This document shows, in pieces, positions 60,432 to 64,000 of a stretch of DNA of 64,000 bases. The DNA comes from Gnetum montanum (lineage: Eukaryota > Streptophyta > Gnetopsida > Gnetales > Gnetaceae). How positions within the stretch are numbered: the stretch's first letter is position 1; each line of letters opens with the position of its first letter. The DNA lies in NCBI GenBank assembly GCA_015680685.1, contig MNCI01036292.1:491254-555253 (forward strand), read 5' to 3'. The notes below the pieces were generated by a model. The model saw only the letters and a list, made by a program, of their open reading frames with translations, made no database searches and was not told the DNA's origin. The position numbers and the translations under genes were made by a program.

Positions 60432-60619
60432 GCATGTTTTAATGTAGCCCTACTATTGGGCATTTTTTCATTTTTGTGTATTTGTTGCTACATGGTATTG
60501 ATGCTAATGCCATGTACTATTATTGATGCAAGATGGCATGTTATGAAAATGTTTACTATATTTTGTGTATGGTGCATTTATTTGCTATGTGTTTAATGGT
60601 AATGTGATGGATTGATGTG
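60432..60619. other. AT-rich sequence after the asX stop of D
   Basis: No coding signal; presumably the 3' end of the asX transcript, lying between its stop and the short repeats. Confidence 0.4.
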
Positions 60620-60770
60620 ACTAGGCCATTACAAGCTCCATGCTAGTTTAAGGGCATGGTGGGAGGATCGATGCTAGTTTAAGGACATTTCAGGTCATGA
60701 ATTGCCAATTTAGGGCCATGATGAGTTGTCATGGTAGTTTTAGGCCATTTCGGGCTGCAGCATGTTGCTA
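60620..60770 (-). repeat. protease/asX repeat array of element D
   Basis: Three or four units of the type GCTAGTTTAAGG-CAT on the plus strand, which on the minus strand read ATGGCC-TAAAACTAGC, the same unit as in B and C. It confirms the same layout in this diverged element. Confidence 0.8.
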
Positions 60771-61039
60771 TACATATTTTTTAATAACTTCAAGATTTTC
60801 TAATTTTTATGTATTTTGATGTTTTTCATGTGTAATCTTATAATTTCTAAAGAGTAAACTAAACAAATGAATGCATAAACTAAGCAAACATGCACAAACA
60901 AAGGAAAAAAATGCATAATAAAGCAAACAATGCATGATACAAACAACCATTCTAAACATAAATGCATAAATAAGTGTAGGTAGGTAGGATATGGGCTAAT
61001 GAAGGGCAAGTAGGCACCTAATATGCATTGGACTAAGGG
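60771..61039. other. AT-rich spacer between repeats and protease of D
   Basis: Low-complexity sequence with repeated AAACAAATGCATAAA-like pieces; no gene seen. Confidence 0.5.
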
Positions 61040-61670
61040 GATACCTTAGTCACGCAATTTCTTTGGAACCTAGTGTGAGTTAGGGGGTGTGTAGGGCCTA
61101 GACTATATGATGTAGTGTTCACGTTGACCTTCTTCTACTATATCAAAGGACAATTCAACCCATAAAGCATCCTTTGGGAGGTCTTCAATCTCTTTTGGCT
61201 CCTTAGGTTGGTCTACCTCACATGCTTCACCCTCATCCTTTATGGGAAGCACACCATCCGGAACTTCACCTCTGACCCTTGTTCTATGTCTATGTTGTTT
61301 ATGGTTAGTGGGGCTGAATTGTTATCATAAATGATAACCTCACCACCTTCGTATGGAAGGTGGACTTCTTAGTGGATGGGAGAGGAGACGACTCATAGTT
61401 GGGAAAGCCAAGGCCTACTTAAGATGAGGTTGAAGCTTAGCATCTCCTTGATGATAATGAACTTTGGAGTGGTGGGGAATTACTCCCCTACCACGAAGGC
61501 TATTGTAACCATTCCTCTAACAACAATGTGTGATCCATTGAAGGACTTGAGGCACATTGTCTTCGTGGGTTTGATTTGGTTGGCAAAACCTAGCTTGTTA
61601 GTGAATGTGTATGGGATGATGTTCATTGTTGTCCCATCATTGACATGCACCCTTTGAATTTTGCATTACC
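61040..61670 (-). pseudogene. protease relic of element D
   Basis: Minus strand. The active-site loop reads NDGTTMNIIP near 61640-61610, with DG as in B and C. SFNGSHIVVRGMV lies at about 61550-61510, and the later block NLILSRPWLSQL is near 61430-61395. Stops are present. The right-hand part of gag precedes it on the same strand. Confidence 0.8.
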
Positions 61671-64000
61671 CTATGCAAATGGTGATAAACATAGGCATGA
61701 TGATGACCTAATCCTTCTCGGGATCAACCTTGATCACCTCATTGTAGAACATGAGGGTGTTGAACTTAATTCCTACGATGCAATAGGCAACATCATAGCA
61801 TGGATGGATTGTTCATTTATTAGGATGTCCTCCATAACAGGAATGGAGGTCAACATGCAGACCAACGCTTCACGATGGGCGAAGGAGGTTATGATCAGGT
61901 TGTATAGGCTCAACATTATGTTCTTTTGTGTTAAAGGCTATTTCACCTAGGCCAATGCATCTAAGATATTTTAGCCACTGTCTGCTATTTTATTGGCCTT
62001 CACCTCGTTCAAGAAACCCAAAAGATAAATCTCTTGTGGAGGAGATTTGGTCTTGGCTTGCCTTGCTTACCTAGGAGCCTCAATGCTTGGTTGTTGGTTG
62101 CATGTGGTGGCCTTCTTGGATGATTTGGCCATGGGGATGGAGGACTGGGGTATTGGCGTCGGTGAGCCAGGCTCTCTTTGCTCCTAGTGCTGCCTAAGTA
62201 TTTTATTGGCAAGGTGCTCATTAGGCCTCTTGGGTTGCCACCTAGATGTTCTACTAGTGTCGCCTATAGGATGATCCCTTGCATGAGCAAGGGCTAATAC
62301 ATGGCCCACCACCAAGATTTGGGTATGTGAGGAGTCCATACATTGTGTCACCCTAACAACAAATGGTTACCAGGCTATTACTGTTGCAACATGCTATGGG
62401 ATCGTAATCACAAAGGGTGTTGTGGGTGCCCAAGGTGGCAGTTTGACAACAAAAGGGATCCTCAAATTCATGATGGATGAGGGGCCCCCAACATTGCCAG
62501 GGAACACATAGACCATGAATGGTTCCTGCATTGGCTTTGGATTGTCATCAATGCTAATAGCATTGATGGTGTACCTTGCATCACTTGCATTTAGAGGATC
62601 CTTGTAGACTCTCATCGATTAGTTTTGAGGATGAATTGGGTTGGTGGCATCAAGCACCAAATTGCCTTTGTCAATCATGCATTAGATGTCATTTTGCAAA
62701 GCCATTTAGAAGTTAGTGTTGTGGCTAGGTAATTGATGGTAATGGCAAAACCTATCTAGCCTGAAATGCTTTGGTACTGGAGGCTTGTTGGGGGTTGTAG
62801 CTAAGGGATTACTAAGGAGCTCACAATATCTATCATCTCTCTTGCAAGATTCCTCAGATATCTACTTGTTTTGGATTCATCTAGCCTTGAGTAGTTGGTC
62901 CAAGAGTTCCAATGGATTTAGGGGTAATAGGATGTACTTTGAGTAGTCCTTGCACTCAAAGTTGGACCTGGGATAGCTTGCCTTGTAACTATCATTGATG
63001 TAGGCTGGTTGATTGCTATAGTGCTAGTGCTAAAAGCTTTGTTGTTGGCTAGGGCTTTGGGTGGCTTGACCATTAGCTTGGGGTTAGTTGGCTTGTCGTT
63101 GTTGGCCACTATTGCCACTATTATGGCTTTTTTTCCATTTTTCTTGTCCTTCATGACATGGAGATTCTTGTAGGACATGTAGGTTCGATCCTTGCTAGCT
63201 TTCATTACATCCCAAATGCTCTTAGTTTGAGTGAATTCCTGTCTCAATGATTACAAGGCTAGATAATACAAATTTAACTTAATAATGTTATTCACTTCAT
63301 CCTTGAAGATTTCCAACAGGTGTGTTTCAATAATTGGCTCACGGATTACATTAATAAAAGTACCCTAGTGTTGAATGATTTTTTGCATTGGCTCTAAGTG
63401 GGCTTGCTTAATCTACATGAGCTAGTCCGGGGTTGCCTTTGGCTTCAAGTTATACTTGAAGCATGTGATGAATTGGCTAAGGAGATCCTCCAAAGAAGAA
63501 ATGGAGGCTTTGGGTAGTGCATGGTAACAATCCAATGCCTTGCCAATAAAAGACATGAAAAACACATGTATGATGGTGTGTGGCCATGCTCATAGTAAAA
63601 GTCACTTAGACTAAAATGTTACAAGGTGGGCATTGGGATCCCCTTCATCATTGTATTTGATGAATTAGGGGAATGGGACCCTAGTGGTAGTGTTAGTGGT
63701 GGAATAGCAAGACTAATCAAATCATCTTGGTAGAAGTCCATCACATGGACTGTTTTAGAGGAGCTAGCCTTGAGCTACTTGACCTCATCTATTAGGGTTT
63801 GGTTAAGCTGGAATGCCTATTCCAAGCTAGAAGATGTTGTAGCAGACTACATTATTTGTGCTACCCATTGAATCATTTGTGTGGCCCACAACCTGGCTAT
63901 AGATTGTGGGGCCATGTAGGATGTTTGTTGCATAGGTTGTGCCATGGACATAGTGATTGGGGCCCACCACACATTGGTGGTTTTAGTTGCCATGCAAGAT
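61671..64000 (-). pseudogene. gag: gag relic of element D (start beyond the window)
   Basis: Minus strand, entering from the window end. A capsid-like part lies at about 63700-63260, followed by TQTKSIWDVMKASKDRTYMS (about 63235), matching C TKSIQDAAEVSKDLAYIA. A Lys/Asn-rich linker comes next. A degenerate knuckle FCHYHQLPSHNTNF is near 62750, with the next Cys lost, then DPLNASDARYTINAISIDDNP at about 62600. It shows that gag, like asX, is still alignable between D and C while the noncoding DNA is not. Confidence 0.82.

Larger units (their letters stand above)
48514..64000 (-). mobile_element. Element D: diverged relative of the family, minus orientation, interrupted by E
   Basis: Right to left on the minus strand: gag and protease (64000 to about 61040), short repeats (60770-60620), then asX on the plus strand (exons between 49689 and 60431). 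This is the same order as B and C. Its pol would lie left of 48514 but the sequence there is the B LTR. It is far more diverged from A, B and C than they are from each other: noncoding parts do not align by eye while exons still do. It continues beyond the window end. Confidence 0.8.

Overview
The window looks like intergenic heterochromatin of a land plant with a large, retrotransposon-rich genome. I see no host single-copy gene, rRNA, tRNA or prokaryotic feature. Nearly every base belongs to nested LTR retrotransposons. The main family is Ty3/gypsy of the Tat lineage: its pol carries a normal RNase H followed by a second, archaeal-type RNase H (aRNH) before the integrase. The species cannot be told from the sequence. 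Two runs of N (38296-38609 and 56417-56593) show it is a draft assembly.

Layout. Element A (1-8755, minus orientation, cut by the window start) has pol on the minus strand and, divergent from it, a multi-exon accessory gene on the plus strand, here called asX. At about 8755 A meets element B head to head. B (plus) runs 8756-20376, continues at 41778-45224 and ends in a 3' LTR at 45225-48513. Its order is gag-protease (+), short repeats, asX (-), spacer repeats, pol (+), repeats, 3' LTR. Element C (20377-41777, 21.4 kb, plus) is a complete member of the family inserted in the aRNH part of B pol, with a 5-bp target duplication GCAGA/GTAGA and LTRs of 1924 and 1963 bp. F (36658-39126) is an LTR-type insertion inside C with a perfect duplication GCTAC. 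G (45951-47597) is a solo LTR inside the 3' LTR of B. Element D (48514-64000, minus) is a diverged relative with the same gene order. E (50134-57285, minus) is a gag-protease-only element of a different type that sits in an intron of D asX (target duplication ACTAT/ACTAC).

The most unusual feature is asX: a multi-exon gene on the strand opposite to gag and pol, with its own TATA box, placed between protease and reverse transcriptase. It occurs in A, B, C and D. Protein-level similarity and intron positions are conserved even in diverged D. Three sets of degenerate tandem repeats with a shared core (about TTAAACTAGC) mark the borders protease/asX, asX/pol and pol/3' region.

All coding regions seen are decayed by stops and frameshifts. 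A, B and C have each lost a different integrase catalytic residue, and they share one in-frame TGA at the start of aRNH. Inferred order of events: D oldest, then the A/B inverted composite, then C in B and F in C; E and G are separate later insertions.
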